Under the pieces are notes generated by a model, which saw nothing but the letters and a program-made list of their open reading frames with translations, was not told where the DNA came from and made no database searches. A DNA stretch of 54,920 nt from Bryobacterales bacterium (GTDB lineage Bacteria; Acidobacteriota; Terriglobia; Bryobacterales; Bryobacteraceae), in NCBI GenBank assembly GCA_003136675.1, contig PLFE01000044.1, positions 1-54,920 on the forward strand, given 5' to 3'. Positions 35,038 to 45,028 of this stretch are shown piece after piece. The first letter of the stretch is position 1. Every line of letters starts with the position of its first letter. The position numbers were made by a program, and so were the translations under genes.

Positions 35038-37496
35038 TTATCGAACCGCTGGACGAGGCCGAGGGATCGCGGCAGTGCCTTTGGTCAGGGCTCCCGATCC
35101 CATTGCCGTCGAGCCGTGATAGAAGGTGACTTTGCCGGTGGCCGCCGAGGGAGTCACGGTTGCTGTCAGAGTTACGGCCTGGCCGACTGCCGATGGGTTG
35201 GGCGATGCGGTCAATATCGTCGCGGTGGGGTCACGCACCACCTGCATTAAAGTCGCGGACGTGCTGAGAGTGTCGTTGGCGTCACCGCCATACGACGCCG
35301 TTAGCGAGCTGGAACCGAGCGGGAGCGTAGAAAGGGTAAGCGTCGCGGTTCCCGCGGTCAACGTTCCCGTTCCCAGTGTGCTTGTGCCGTTATAGAACGT
35401 TATCGTTCCGGTGGCTGTCGCGGGCGAGACTGTCGCCGTCAACGTGACGTTCTGGCGGAAAGTTGAAGGGTTGGGCGACGAGGCGAGGGTTGTCGTCGTG
35501 GGGGCTTTGCCAACGGTTTGCGTGAGGCTGGGGGAAGTGCTGACGGCGTCATTTTCGCCTCCGCTATAGGTTGCGGTCAGCGCATGCGTTCCTACAGTGA
35601 GCGTGGAGACGGCCAGCGTCGCCTTTCCGGAAGTAAGCGTACTTGTTCCGAGCGAAGTGGAACCGTGATAGAACGCTACCGTGCCTGTCGCGGTGGCGGG
35701 CTTCACCGTCGCCTTCAACGTCACGGGCTGGCCGAATGTAGATGGGTTCGGCGTCGAGGTTAAGGTGGCAGAGGTAGGGAGGGGATCAACGGTTTGAGTC
35801 AGCACAGCCGAAGTGCTGGTTAAGTCATCGGTGTCCCCGCCATACACAGCCTTCAGCGAGTGCGCTCCCGTGGTGAACGACAGCACCGCCAATTCAGCTG
35901 CTCCTCCGCTCAAACTAGCGTTTCCTAACTCCGTGGAGCCGTCATAGAACGTCACGGTGCCCGTAGCGGCGGTTGGAGAAACGGCCGCAGTCAAGGTTAC
36001 GTTCTGTTCGAAGATGGATGGATTCGGGGATGCGGCAAGCGTGGTGGTAGTGCTCTTAGCGGCGATTCCGATCAGGACGCGAAGGGTGCCGTCCTGGAAC
36101 GTCGCGGCGAGGTCCGTGGTTCCATCCCCGTTAATATCTCCGACTACCGCCGACCCTAGCGCAACGGGAAAGCTGTAAGCAACCTGAGGCTGGAAGGTTC
36201 CATCGCCGTTGCCCAGTAGCACGTTCATGCTACCCGTAGTTTGCGGGAACACGGGATAGTCGGAGGTGACAAGATCGGGCCTTCCATCTCCGTTGAAGTC
36301 TCCAATTTCCACCAGTCCGGGTTGAGGCGTCGAAGCGTAGGTGACAGCTGGCTGGAAAGTCCCATCGCCGTTCCCTAACAGCACCGCTACGGTAGGTGGA
36401 TACGGGTTCGTAACCGCAAAATCCAGCTTTCCGTCGCCGTTGAAATCTCCCGCCGCAGGGATGGAGCCGGCGTAGATGCCTTGGGGAAACGTGCATGGTA
36501 CCGCGGGCTGGAAGGTCCCGTCGCCGTTGCCAAGCGCTACGCTCACGCTAAAAGTATTCCAACTGGTGATGACGAGGTCCGTTTTGCCATCTCCATTGAA
36601 GTCGCCTAATCCAATGGATGCGGGCGAATCAATCGAATAGGTAAGCGCCGGCTGAAATGTGCCGTCGCCATTGCCCAGCAGCACAATCACCGCAGAGCCA
36701 GTGCCGAAGCCGGTCGCGAGGACGAGATCCGCCTTCCCATCCCCGTTGAAGTCCCCGGCAGTGATGGAGGAGAGCGGCAAAGTGGAAACCACGTAGATCT
36801 TCGGGGCGTCGAAGGTGCCGTCGGCGTTGCCCAGTAGCACGCTCACCGCCGTGCTGTTGGATACGACGGCCATGTCGGCGTGCCCGTCTCCGTTGTAATC
36901 TGCTACTGCCAGATATGAAGCATATCCGCCGTCGTTATAGAAGACCGGAGCCTGAAATGTTCCGTCGCCGTTGCCTAACAACACGCCCACGCTTGCCCGA
37001 ACGCGATGAGATCGGCCTTGCCGTCGCCGTTGAAGTCGCCCATTGCAACGTTGTAGGCGGTACTGACGGTCGAGTCCAATTCTGTTTGGAAGCCGTTCCC
37101 GGGAAGAGCATTCACCGTTTGCGCGAGGATAGCCGAGGTGCTCGGTCCGTCGTTGCTGTTGCCGAGGTAGTAGGCCTTGAGTGGTTGCACGCCGGACGGT
37201 AGCAGGATGGTGGTCAAGGTCGCTTGGCCGTTCACAAGAGGCTCTATTTCGAGCACGGTTGTGCCGCTATAGAAGGTGACAACGCCCGTAGCGGATGAGG
37301 GCGTTACGACCGCTGCACTAGCGTACCGTTTCGTTCGCGGGATCGCAACACAGCCCGTCGTGTTCGGCTCGGTTGTCACGAAACTTGACAAAATTGGTTT
37401 GGGGAAGAACCGCCTGAAAGCGCGGCCGCCGCCAAAATTGGCCTCCCTACCGGCTGACATAATGAAGGTTCGTGACCATTTGTTATCTGGATGCAT
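35038..37496 (-). pseudogene. Decayed surface-protein gene with FG-GAP and Ig-like repeats
   Basis: Read on the minus strand, an upstream piece (36975-37496) carries a partial Ig-like unit and one DFNGDGKAD calcium-loop block, then runs to a stop shortly after ADLIAF. The matching continuation (ASVGVLLGNGDGTF...) is in a neighbouring frame from about 36990, so one indel near 36990-37000 splits the gene. The downstream piece has six more DxNGDGxxD and about six LGNGDGTF blocks (FG-GAP/VCBS type) and then three full Ig-like repeats (each with SPNPS...ATGTVTFY). It ends in a fourth repeat that breaks off after HGSTAMGSGALTKG, where the frame runs to a stop. There is no signal peptide at the 5' end. 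The piece looks truncated at both ends; a single sequencing error would explain only the frame break. Confidence 0.7.
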
Positions 37497-38629
37497 TCTC
37501 AGGGCTTAGTGGAGACATGCTGGTGGGAGCACTTGCGGACGCCGGGGCGGACCAGAACGCCATTGCATCGGCGATTGAATCTCTTGGCGTGGGCGCCACG
37601 GTTGGGTTTGAGCGCGTGACGCGCTGTGGGATTTCCGCGTTGAAGTTTCGCGTGAATGCGCCCGAGGGGAAGACCCACCGGCATTTATCCGGAATTTTGA
37701 AGATGGTGGATGCGGCCGCTTTGCCGGCGCGGGTCAAAGAGAATGTCGCCCGGGTGTTTACGCGGCTCGGGGAATCGGAAGCCGCTGTCCATGGCGTGCC
37801 CATCGAGAAGGTCCATTTCCATGAGGTGGGTGCGGTGGATTCCATCGCCGATATCGTGGGCGCTTGCCTGGGGTTTGACCTTCTTGGCGCGGAGAAGGTT
37901 TATTGCTCGGCTGTGAATACCGGGTCCGGGACGGCTCAGACGGAGCATGGCACGCTTCCGGTGCCGGCGCCGGCTACTGCTTCGTTGCTGCGCGGCGCGC
38001 CGGTTTACTCGCGTGGTCCGGCGGTGGAGTTGACCACGCCCACGGGCGCGGCGGTGGTCACCACTCTGGCTGCGGAATTCGGAACCATGCCGCCCATCAG
38101 TATCGACCATATCGGCTACGGCGCGGGCGATAAAGACTTCAAGGAAATGGCGAATGTGCTGCGCGTGCTCGTCGGCCGCAGCAATTCGGCATCGGAAGCC
38201 ACTCTGGTGACGGTGCTGGAGGCGAATATCGACGACCTCAGTCCACAAGTTCTGGCCTATGCGATGGAACGGTTGATGGAAGCCGGTGCGCTGGATGCGT
38301 CACTGCAGCCGCTGTCCATGAAGAAGAACCGGTCGGCTTTCCTGCTGCGGGTGATCGCGAAGCCGGAAGATCGCGAACGGCTGGCCGCGATTATTTTCGC
38401 CGAGACTTCCACTCTGGGACTGCGCAGCTTTGTGATGGAGCGCATTGTGGAAGCGCGGCGTCTGGTGGAAGTTACGACGAAGTACGGAATAGTACGAGTG
38501 AAAGTATCGGACTCCGGGAACATCGCTCCCGAGTATGAAGATTGCCGGGCGCTGGCTCGCTTGAGGGACGTTCCTTTGAAAGCCATACTGGCGGAAGCCA
38601 CTTACGAGTATCAGAAATCGATTCGATGA
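37472..38629 (+). CDS. larC: LarC, nickel-pincer cofactor biosynthesis protein
   Basis: 385 aa from GTG at 37472 (MTICYLDAFSGLSGDMLVGAL). In lactate-racemase cofactor synthesis LarC is the nickel-insertion cyclometallase acting after LarB and LarE. Family segments: VHFHEVGAVDSIADIVGACLG, PVPAPATASLLRGAPVYSRG, ELTTPTGAAVVTTLAAEFG and the C-terminal VTVLEANIDDLSPQVLAYAMERL...LSMKKNRSAFLLRVIA. No larA, larB or larE is in the window. The gene overlaps metG by ATGA and the pseudogene's 5' end by 25 nt. Confidence 0.92.
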   Translation: MTICYLDAFSGLSGDMLVGALADAGADQNAIASAIESLGVGATVGFERVTRCGISALKFRVNAPEGKTHRHLSGILKMVDAAALPARVKENVARVFTRLGESEAAVHGVPIEKVHFHEVGAVDSIADIVGACLGFDLLGAEKVYCSAVNTGSGTAQTEHGTLPVPAPATASLLRGAPVYSRGPAVELTTPTGAAVVTTLAAEFGTMPPISIDHIGYGAGDKDFKEMANVLRVLVGRSNSASEATLVTVLEANIDDLSPQVLAYAMERLMEAGALDASLQPLSMKKNRSAFLLRVIAKPEDRERLAAIIFAETSTLGLRSFVMERIVEARRLVEVTTKYGIVRVKVSDSGNIAPEYEDCRALARLRDVPLKAILAEATYEYQKSIR

Positions 38630-40563
38630 AATATTACCTGACTACCCCACTTTATTACGTAAACGCCGCGCCGCACATTGGCCACACTTACACCACACTG
38701 GCCGCGGAAACCATCAAGCGCCTGAAGCGCATGCAGGGCTTCGACGCCGTGCTGACGACGGGCACGGATGAACATGGCCAGAAAGTGGAGCGGTCCGCCG
38801 AAGCGTCGAAGAGAACGCCGCAGGAATTTGCGGATGTGGTGTCGGCGGAATTCCGGCGGCAGTGGGATGCGCTGGGTATCCAATACGACCACTTCATTCG
38901 CACCACCGATCCGCAGCATCATCTGACCGTTCAATGGTTGTTTGAACGCTGCCGGAAGAATGGATACATCTATCAGGGCAGTTACACGGGCCAATACTGC
39001 GTTTCGGATGAGCTTTATGTGAATGAAGCGGGGCCAGGCGATCCGTGTCCTTTCTGCGGGCGCATCACGGAGACAGTTACGGAGGAGAATTACTTCTTCA
39101 AGCTATCGGCCTTTCAGGATAAGTTGCTGGCGCTTTACGAAACGGAGAAAGACTTCGTGCGTCCCGAAGCGCGCCGCAATGAAGTGATCAGCTTCGTGAA
39201 GCAGGGCTTGCAGGATCTCTCCATCAGCCGCACTTCACTGAAGTGGGGCATTCCGCTCCCCGTGGAAGGAAAGCACGTTTTCTATGTTTGGTTTGACGCG
39301 CTGATCGGGTACCTGAGCGCGGTTCGGGACACGGGCTTGTGGCCCGCGGATCTGCACCTGGTGGGCAAGGAAATCGTGCGATTTCACGCCGTATTCTGGC
39401 CTGCGTTTCTGATGGCCGCGGATCTGCCGCTGCCGAAGAGTGTGTTTGCGCATGGCTGGCTGTTGTTTGAGAACGACAAGATGAGTAAGTCGCGCGGAAA
39501 TATCGTGCGGACCGATCCGATTCGCGAAGTCGTGGGCATTGAAGCGCTGCGTTATTATCTGTTCCGCGAAATTGTTTTTGGACAGGACGGCAGCTTCAGT
39601 TACGATGCGCTGATTGGGCGCTATAACGCGGACCTGGCGAACGGATTAGGGAACTTAGTCAGCCGCACATTGACCATGATCAAGCAGTATCGCGCGGGAG
39701 TCACCCCGGCGCAGTTCGACCAAGCCACGGGCCAAGCCGCGGCGATTGCCATTCAAGCGGCGGCTTCCGCGTTCGATCGCTTTGAGTTCTCGCGCGGTCT
39801 GGAAGCCATCTGGACGCTGATCGCCGCGGCGGATAAATTCATTGTCGACCAGGCTCCCTGGAAGCTGGCTCGCGCGCAGGATGAAGAATCGCACCGCAGG
39901 CTCGATACCGCTCTGGGGACGGCCGCGGAAACAGTACGCATCGCGACGGCTTTGCTCTCGCCCGTGCTGCCGGATTCGACCGCGCGGATCTGGAAGCAGC
40001 TCGGCATGCGGAACGATTTGAGCTTGATTCAAATGAAAGATATCCGATGGGGTGAGTTTCCGGCGGGCCAGGCGATTGGCGATATCGCCGGTGTGTTTCC
40101 CCGAATCGACTCTGCTGTGGCGATTGAGAAGATGCGCGCGCTGGAAGTGGAAGTGGGACGGCAGCAAGCCGCGCTGCTGGGGAAAACGGTTGAGGAGCCT
40201 GCTGGGGCCACCGGCGCAATCGCCCCGCTCGCGCCTTCAATCAACATCGATGATTTCGGAAAGGTGGATCTCCGGGTGGGGTTAGTTCTCTCCGCCGAGG
40301 CCGTGAAGGGCGCGGATAAGCTGCTCCACCTGAAGGTGGATATCGGAGAGGCCGAACCGCGGACCATCGTGGCTGGTATCGCCAAGGTCTATAAACCGGA
40401 GCAGATGGTGGGCCGCAAAGTGGTAATTGTGGCGAACCTGGAACCGCGCAAGCTGCGTGGAATTCTGTCGCAGGGGATGATCGTTGCTGCTTCGCTCGAA
40501 GACGGAGCGCCGGTTCTGGCCGGCTTCCTCGAAGAAGTCCCGGTGGGCGCGCGGCTCAAGTGA
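38626..40563 (+). CDS. metG: Methionyl-tRNA synthetase
   Basis: Class I synthetase charging tRNA-Met; 645 aa from the ATG at 38626 overlapping the larC stop (ATGA). The HIGH motif is AAPHIGHTYTT at residues 15-25; KMSKS is NDKMSKSRGN near 287. A zinc-knuckle region QYCVSDELY...DPCPFCGRI lies around 120-147. The anticodon-binding helical domain follows, and a C-terminal EMAP/tRNA-binding domain (DFGKVDLRVGLVLSAEAVKGADKLLHLKVDIG) occupies the last 110 residues, as in dimeric MetRS. Its stop overlaps the tatD GTG. Confidence 0.97.
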   Translation: MKYYLTTPLYYVNAAPHIGHTYTTLAAETIKRLKRMQGFDAVLTTGTDEHGQKVERSAEASKRTPQEFADVVSAEFRRQWDALGIQYDHFIRTTDPQHHLTVQWLFERCRKNGYIYQGSYTGQYCVSDELYVNEAGPGDPCPFCGRITETVTEENYFFKLSAFQDKLLALYETEKDFVRPEARRNEVISFVKQGLQDLSISRTSLKWGIPLPVEGKHVFYVWFDALIGYLSAVRDTGLWPADLHLVGKEIVRFHAVFWPAFLMAADLPLPKSVFAHGWLLFENDKMSKSRGNIVRTDPIREVVGIEALRYYLFREIVFGQDGSFSYDALIGRYNADLANGLGNLVSRTLTMIKQYRAGVTPAQFDQATGQAAAIAIQAAASAFDRFEFSRGLEAIWTLIAAADKFIVDQAPWKLARAQDEESHRRLDTALGTAAETVRIATALLSPVLPDSTARIWKQLGMRNDLSLIQMKDIRWGEFPAGQAIGDIAGVFPRIDSAVAIEKMRALEVEVGRQQAALLGKTVEEPAGATGAIAPLAPSINIDDFGKVDLRVGLVLSAEAVKGADKLLHLKVDIGEAEPRTIVAGIAKVYKPEQMVGRKVVIVANLEPRKLRGILSQGMIVAASLEDGAPVLAGFLEEVPVGARLK

Positions 40564-41360
40564 TCGATTCCCATTGCCATCTGGATCACGAGAAATTTCA
40601 GGGTGATCTGGAAGAGACGGTGGCGCGCGCGCGAGCGGCCGGAGTCGAACGTTTTCTCGCGATCGGGACCGGCGAAGGGCCGCCCCATCTTGAAGCCGGT
40701 CTGCGTCTCGCGGAGCGGTTTGATGGGTTTTTCGCCACAGTTGGCGTTCATCCACACGACGCCTCGAAAGCCGTCGCCGAAACTTTTGCAAGACTCCGCG
40801 GGCTGGCGAAGCATCCAATGGTCGTGGCTTTCGGCGAGATTGGGTTGGATTATCACTATGATTTCTCGCCGCGCGATGTGCAGGCGAGCGTTTTCATCCA
40901 GCAGCTCGAGATCGCGCGCGAGGCCGCGCTGCCCATTGTCATTCACACTCGCGAGGCTTGGGCGGATACCGTGCGGGTGTTGCGGGAACACTGGAACGGC
41001 GGCGGCATCATGCATTGCTTCACCGGGGACGTGGCTCAGGCGCGGGAGGCATTAGATCTTGGGTTTCACCTGGCGTTCGGCGGCGTGATCACTTTCCCGA
41101 AATCCGATGAGACGCGAGCGGCGGCGCGGATGGTGCCCGACGATCGCCTGCTCGTGGAGACGGACGCGCCCTACCTGGCTCCCGCTCCGCATCGCGGTAA
41201 GCGGAACGAACCCTCGTTTCTGGCGGAGACGGTTCGAAAACTCGCGGAGGTTCGCGGCGCGGAGCCGGCGCGCATCGCCGAGATCACCACCCGTAATTTC
41301 GAGCGCCTCTGTCTCGCGGGCCGAAGCGGTTACACTGAGGAATCCGATGAACAGCGGTAA
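40560..41360 (+). CDS. TatD-family metal-dependent hydrolase (DNase)
   Basis: 266 aa from GTG at 40560 (GTGA overlap with metG). TIM-barrel metallohydrolase with the family pattern: MIDSHCHLDHEKF (two His ligands), FFATVGVHPHDA, VVAFGEIGLDYHYDFSP (Glu), VFIQQLEIAREAALPIVIHTREAW (His), IMHCFTGDVAQA (His) and RLLVETDAPYLAPAPHRGKRNEPSF (Asp). Acts as a 3'-5' exonuclease or related hydrolase in known members. Its frequent pairing with metG is seen here too. The 3' end overlaps the polyprenyl synthase gene by 14 nt. Confidence 0.94.
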   Translation: MIDSHCHLDHEKFQGDLEETVARARAAGVERFLAIGTGEGPPHLEAGLRLAERFDGFFATVGVHPHDASKAVAETFARLRGLAKHPMVVAFGEIGLDYHYDFSPRDVQASVFIQQLEIAREAALPIVIHTREAWADTVRVLREHWNGGGIMHCFTGDVAQAREALDLGFHLAFGGVITFPKSDETRAAARMVPDDRLLVETDAPYLAPAPHRGKRNEPSFLAETVRKLAEVRGAEPARIAEITTRNFERLCLAGRSGYTEESDEQR

Positions 41361-42360
41361 AACCAGCTCGACTGCTGCATCCGCGCCCGAGATTTTCGCG
41401 CTCGTGGAACAGGATTTGCGCGCCGTGGAGCGCGAGTTGGCGCGGGAATCGGTGGCCAGCGTGGAATCCGTGACGCGGATTGCGCGGTATTTGCAAACCA
41501 GCGGCGGCAAGCGCCTGCGTCCCTCGCTGTTGCTTTTGTGCGCGCGCGTGGCGGCTGATGGGGAACCGCCGTCTCAGGCGGCCATTGAACTGGCTGCCGT
41601 GGTTGAGATGCTGCATGCGGCTACCCTGGTGCACGACGATGTGATCGACGTGGCCCAGACGCGGCGGGGGCGGCCTTCGACCAACGTTCAATGGGGCAAC
41701 CATACTTCTGTTCTGGCGGGCGACTGGCTCTATATGCAGGCCTTCCAGGTGGCTTTGCAACTGCGCAATTTCCATGTGCTCGATCTGCTCATCGGCCTGA
41801 CTCAGTTGATGGTGGAAGGCGAGTTGATCCAGCTGGAACGGATTGGCAAGATCGACATCACTGAGGCGGATTGCATGGAGCTGGCCGATCGCAAGACGGC
41901 CGGCCTTTTCAGCGTGTGCGCCAAGATCGGCGCGATTGTGGGGGGCGCGGAGAATGGGCTGGAAGAGAAGCTGGGCGAGTTTGCCTGGAACCTCGGCATG
42001 GCGTTTCAACTGATTGACGATGTTCTGGATTTCAATGCCGAGGAGCGCGTGCTGGGCAAACCCGTGGGCGGCGACCTGCGCGAAGGAAAAGTGACTTTGC
42101 CAGTGGTTTACGCGCTGGAATCCGCTACGGCGGAAGAGCGCCGTCAGGTAGCTACCGTGCTGCACGATCGGGCCTATGATCGCGTGCCGCTGGCGGATGT
42201 GCGGGCCATTGTGGAAGATCGCGGCGGGATTCGTCGCGCGCTCGACAGGGCGCAGCAATTCAGCGAGCGGGCCGCGCAGATTGCCGCCGAACTTCCGGAG
42301 ACGGCCTTTCAGAGGGGGCTGATCGCGCTGGCGGAATTGGTAGTCGAGCGCAGTTTCTAA
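41347..42360 (+). CDS. Long-chain trans-polyprenyl diphosphate synthase
   Basis: 337 aa from the ATG at 41347; the frame is open further upstream inside tatD. It condenses isopentenyl diphosphate onto an allylic primer to make a C35-C45 chain, probably for menaquinone or ubiquinone. First aspartate-rich motif: TLVHDDVIDVAQTRRGRPS (DDxxD); second: FQLIDDVLDFNAEERVLGKPVGGDLREGK (DDxxD followed by GKP and the GD-EGK block). The QTSGGKRLRPSLLLL block starts the fold. It is the last gene of the coupled larC-metG-tatD run. Product length cannot be read from the sequence. Confidence 0.93.
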   Translation: MNSGKTSSTAASAPEIFALVEQDLRAVERELARESVASVESVTRIARYLQTSGGKRLRPSLLLLCARVAADGEPPSQAAIELAAVVEMLHAATLVHDDVIDVAQTRRGRPSTNVQWGNHTSVLAGDWLYMQAFQVALQLRNFHVLDLLIGLTQLMVEGELIQLERIGKIDITEADCMELADRKTAGLFSVCAKIGAIVGGAENGLEEKLGEFAWNLGMAFQLIDDVLDFNAEERVLGKPVGGDLREGKVTLPVVYALESATAEERRQVATVLHDRAYDRVPLADVRAIVEDRGGIRRALDRAQQFSERAAQIAAELPETAFQRGLIALAELVVERSF

Positions 42361-42891
42361 CTAAAACAGCAGGTAAGATCCGTAACCTAAGACGCATCCC
42401 AGCGCGCAACCCGCAATCACATCGCTCAGGAAATGCAGTCCTAACATAATGCGCGAGACGGCGATGCTCACCGCGCAGAAAACCAATCCCGCGGCCAGAG
42501 TAGGGTAATGCAGAACCATCGGCGTCGCCACCGCAAACGCCGTGATGGAATGGCCCGATGGAAATGAAAACTGGTCCGGCGGAAGCAGCTTCGCCCAGCA
42601 ATGTGGTTCAATGGCGCACGGCCTTCGTCGATGGAAAATCCGTTTCAGCTTCAGGAAACACAGAATGCCCAGAGCGGAAGCCAGCGCGGCCGCTCCGACA
42701 GTGGCGAACCTTCCCGCACCACCGAAGAGCACAATAATCGCACCCATCACATACCACAGCCAGCCATCGCCCCCGCGTGTCGCGCAGATCATCCAGAGCC
42801 GGATCCAACTGGGCGCGCGCCAGCGATTCACGCGGCGCATCAGCTTGTGGTCCCCACTCGCAATGTGGTTGAGAACGCCTTGCGCGATCAA
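42361..42891 (-). CDS. PAP2-family membrane phosphatase
   Basis: 176 aa from a TTG at 42891 that overlaps the upstream gene's stop as TTGA, a coupling pattern that decides the start; an ATG at 42840 would give 159 aa. The three phosphatase motifs are present: KRIFHRRRP (KxxxxxxRP), FSFPSGHS, and SRIMLGLHFLSDV (SRxxxxxHxxxD). Several hydrophobic helices place the active site on the outer face. Likely substrates are phosphatidate or undecaprenyl diphosphate. It is convergent with the polyprenyl synthase gene, without a gap. Confidence 0.88.
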   Translation of the reverse strand: MIAQGVLNHIASGDHKLMRRVNRWRAPSWIRLWMICATRGGDGWLWYVMGAIIVLFGGAGRFATVGAAALASALGILCFLKLKRIFHRRRPCAIEPHCWAKLLPPDQFSFPSGHSITAFAVATPMVLHYPTLAAGLVFCAVSIAVSRIMLGLHFLSDVIAGCALGCVLGYGSYLLF

Positions 42892-43748
42892 GCCGCTACC
42901 TCGCAGATGGCGGATTCCCGAGAAGCTGCAATGGCGACGCGCCTCGACCAATGATACGCAAACTTCTTTTCGCGAATGTAGTTGATCAGCGTGATTATTG
43001 GCACAAGCCCACCCAGAAGGGCCACAGGGGCCGTTAAGGGATTGGAAGTGACCATTGCCAAGCCTATTTCCACGATATCACGGGTCAGCTTCAAATAGCT
43101 TCCCTGATTTCCATGTACCGCGCCCCGGCCCTGGCGCAATCCCGAAAAGAATTCCCCTTTGTTGCGCGCGCCTGCTACTTCTGTCCAGCAGCAGCCGGTG
43201 GTGGAAAGCGTATGCGCGTCGCTGCCTCCCAGTGCGACCTTGCCGCATTTGGCGGCGAACTCGGCGGCGCTGCGATTCGTAACCTCCAGCATGCAGCCGT
43301 TCAACACCTCAAACGCGTCGAAAAAAGACTCGAAGCACTCGAAATCGGCAGCCGTGCGCGTGCCCGTCAAACTGGAAAAAATGTGATTGGCGCTGAAGAA
43401 GAGATTCTGCTCCCGAAGATAGGAGATCAGCGATTCGAAATCGTCGCGCCGTCGCTGCAACTCGATGTGCTGTCGATCACTAATGTCATAGACGCCGACG
43501 TGCATTTCAGACCCGCCGGGGAGCGTGCAGGTGACTTCTTCGCTGACGAAAAAATCGGCATGGCGGCGGAGTTCGTCCCCTGCTCCAACGGAATCGTGGT
43601 CGGTGATCGTGACCAGGGACATGCCGCGTCTCTTCAATTTGCTGTAGACTGCTTCCGGCTCGGAGTAGCTTTCGAGACAGAATGCCGAGATCACAGGGAT
43701 GTTACACAGCCCTGAGTGCACCGTATGCACATGCAAGTCGCACCGCAT
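42888..43748 (-). CDS. PHP-domain metal-dependent hydrolase
   Basis: 286 aa from the ATG at 43748 (MRCDLHVHTVHSGLCNIP); a GTG seven codons upstream (43769) is possible. PHP motifs: DLHVHT, VTITDHDSVGAGDEL, SANHIFSSLTGTRT and ALGGSDAHTLSTTGCC provide the His/Asp metal ligands. The C-terminal part contains a hydrophobic stretch (NPLTAPVALLGGLVPIITLINYI) that may attach it to the membrane. It could act on phosphoesters such as nucleotides or lipid head groups. It is coupled with the PAP2 gene, so a shared membrane-lipid role is possible but not shown. Confidence 0.85.
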   Translation of the reverse strand: MRCDLHVHTVHSGLCNIPVISAFCLESYSEPEAVYSKLKRRGMSLVTITDHDSVGAGDELRRHADFFVSEEVTCTLPGGSEMHVGVYDISDRQHIELQRRRDDFESLISYLREQNLFFSANHIFSSLTGTRTAADFECFESFFDAFEVLNGCMLEVTNRSAAEFAAKCGKVALGGSDAHTLSTTGCCWTEVAGARNKGEFFSGLRQGRGAVHGNQGSYLKLTRDIVEIGLAMVTSNPLTAPVALLGGLVPIITLINYIREKKFAYHWSRRVAIAASRESAICEVAA

Positions 43749-43869
43749 GCTCCTGTTATAAAATTTCACCTGTCACGGTTCCGTGACGAATGCAAAAAAC
43801 AATTGTGAATGTCTATGTTTAGCTGCGCCGCCACATGTAAGAATCGAACCTGCTGATGAATACGGGCGA

Positions 43870-45006
43870 ATGAAGACCATTCACTTGATTTTTTTCGATG
43901 CGGGCGGCGGCCATCGCAGCGCCGCCAACGCGCTCAAGCACGTGATCTCCCAGCAGGGCCGGGAATGGCAAGTGGAAATGGTGAACCTGCAGGAACTCTT
44001 CGACTCCCTCGACGTTTTCCGCAAGCTGACCGGCGTCAGGATGCAGGATATTTACAACACCACCCTGCGCAAAGGCTGGACGATGGGATCCTCCCAACTC
44101 ACGCGGGCCATGCACGGGATTATCCGTCTGTATCATCCACGGCAGTTGAAGCTGCTCGAGCGCTTCTGGCGAACGAATCCAAGCGATCTGGTCGTTTCGT
44201 TAATACCGAACTTCAATCGCGCGCTGTTCCAGAGCGTCGAAAGCACACTGGCCGGCGTTCCTTTTATGACGATCCTCACAGACCTCGCCGACTTTCCGCC
44301 GCATTTCTGGATTGAGAAGCAGCGGCAGTACCTGGTGTGCGGCACCGAGCGCGCCATCACCCAGGCACGTTCCATGGGTTATACGGACAACCTCTTATTC
44401 CGGTCTTCGGGGATGATCCTGAATCCGCAGTTCTATGAGCCGGTCGAAATCGATCGCGAAGCGGAACGGCGGAAGTTGGGCCTCGAACCGGACGTACCCA
44501 CGGGAATTGTTTTATTCGGCGGCTTCGGTTCGAGCGACATGGAGGACATCGCGGAACGCTTAAAGGAATCCGGCCAGCGCGTTCAGTTGATCATGATGTG
44601 CGGGCATAACGCGAAACTGGCGGATCGCCTGCGAGCCATTGGGCCGCCTCCGCGGATGCATGTGGAAGGTTTCTCCCGCGAGGTGCCCTACTTCATGAAG
44701 CTGGCCGATTTCTTTATTGGCAAGCCGGGCCCCGGCAGCATCAGCGAAGCGCTCGCGATGAAATTGCCAATGGTGGTGGAACGCAACGCCCGCACGCTGC
44801 CGCAGGAGCGTTATAACGCCGATTGGATTCACGAGAACAATTTCGGGCTGGTGCTGTCGGGTTTCCGTGAGGTGGGAAGCGCGATTGAGGAATTGCTGGC
44901 GCCGGAAAATTACCGGCGCCTTCGAGAAAGCGCGGACTGTTACCAGAACCGCGCCGTGTTTGAGATCCCGGATTTTATGGCAAAGGTGATGGCGCGAAGC
45001 GTTTAG
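43870..45006 (+). CDS. MGDG-synthase-like glycosyltransferase (GT28 fold)
   Basis: 378 aa from the ATG at 43870 (MKTIHLIFFDAGGGHRSAANALKH); 29 upstream codons in frame are not included because they lack family similarity and a site. The N-terminal domain has the FDAGGGHRSAA glycine loop of monogalactosyl-diacylglycerol synthase type. The C-terminal GT-B nucleotide-sugar part has GIVLFGGFGSSDMEDIAERL and DFFIGKPGPGSISEALAMKLPMVVERN...PQERYNADWI. It would transfer a hexose to diacylglycerol or a related lipid at the inner membrane face. It is divergent from the PHP/PAP2 pair. Confidence 0.87.
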   Translation: MKTIHLIFFDAGGGHRSAANALKHVISQQGREWQVEMVNLQELFDSLDVFRKLTGVRMQDIYNTTLRKGWTMGSSQLTRAMHGIIRLYHPRQLKLLERFWRTNPSDLVVSLIPNFNRALFQSVESTLAGVPFMTILTDLADFPPHFWIEKQRQYLVCGTERAITQARSMGYTDNLLFRSSGMILNPQFYEPVEIDREAERRKLGLEPDVPTGIVLFGGFGSSDMEDIAERLKESGQRVQLIMMCGHNAKLADRLRAIGPPPRMHVEGFSREVPYFMKLADFFIGKPGPGSISEALAMKLPMVVERNARTLPQERYNADWIHENNFGLVLSGFREVGSAIEELLAPENYRRLRESADCYQNRAVFEIPDFMAKVMARSV

Positions 45007-45028
45007 GGCGCTGCATCGCCGACGAGGT

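Noticed and set aside
38542-38625. Longer N-terminus for metG
   Set aside because: The extra residues are inside larC and unlike MetRS; the ATGA overlap at 38626 fits the HIGH motif position.
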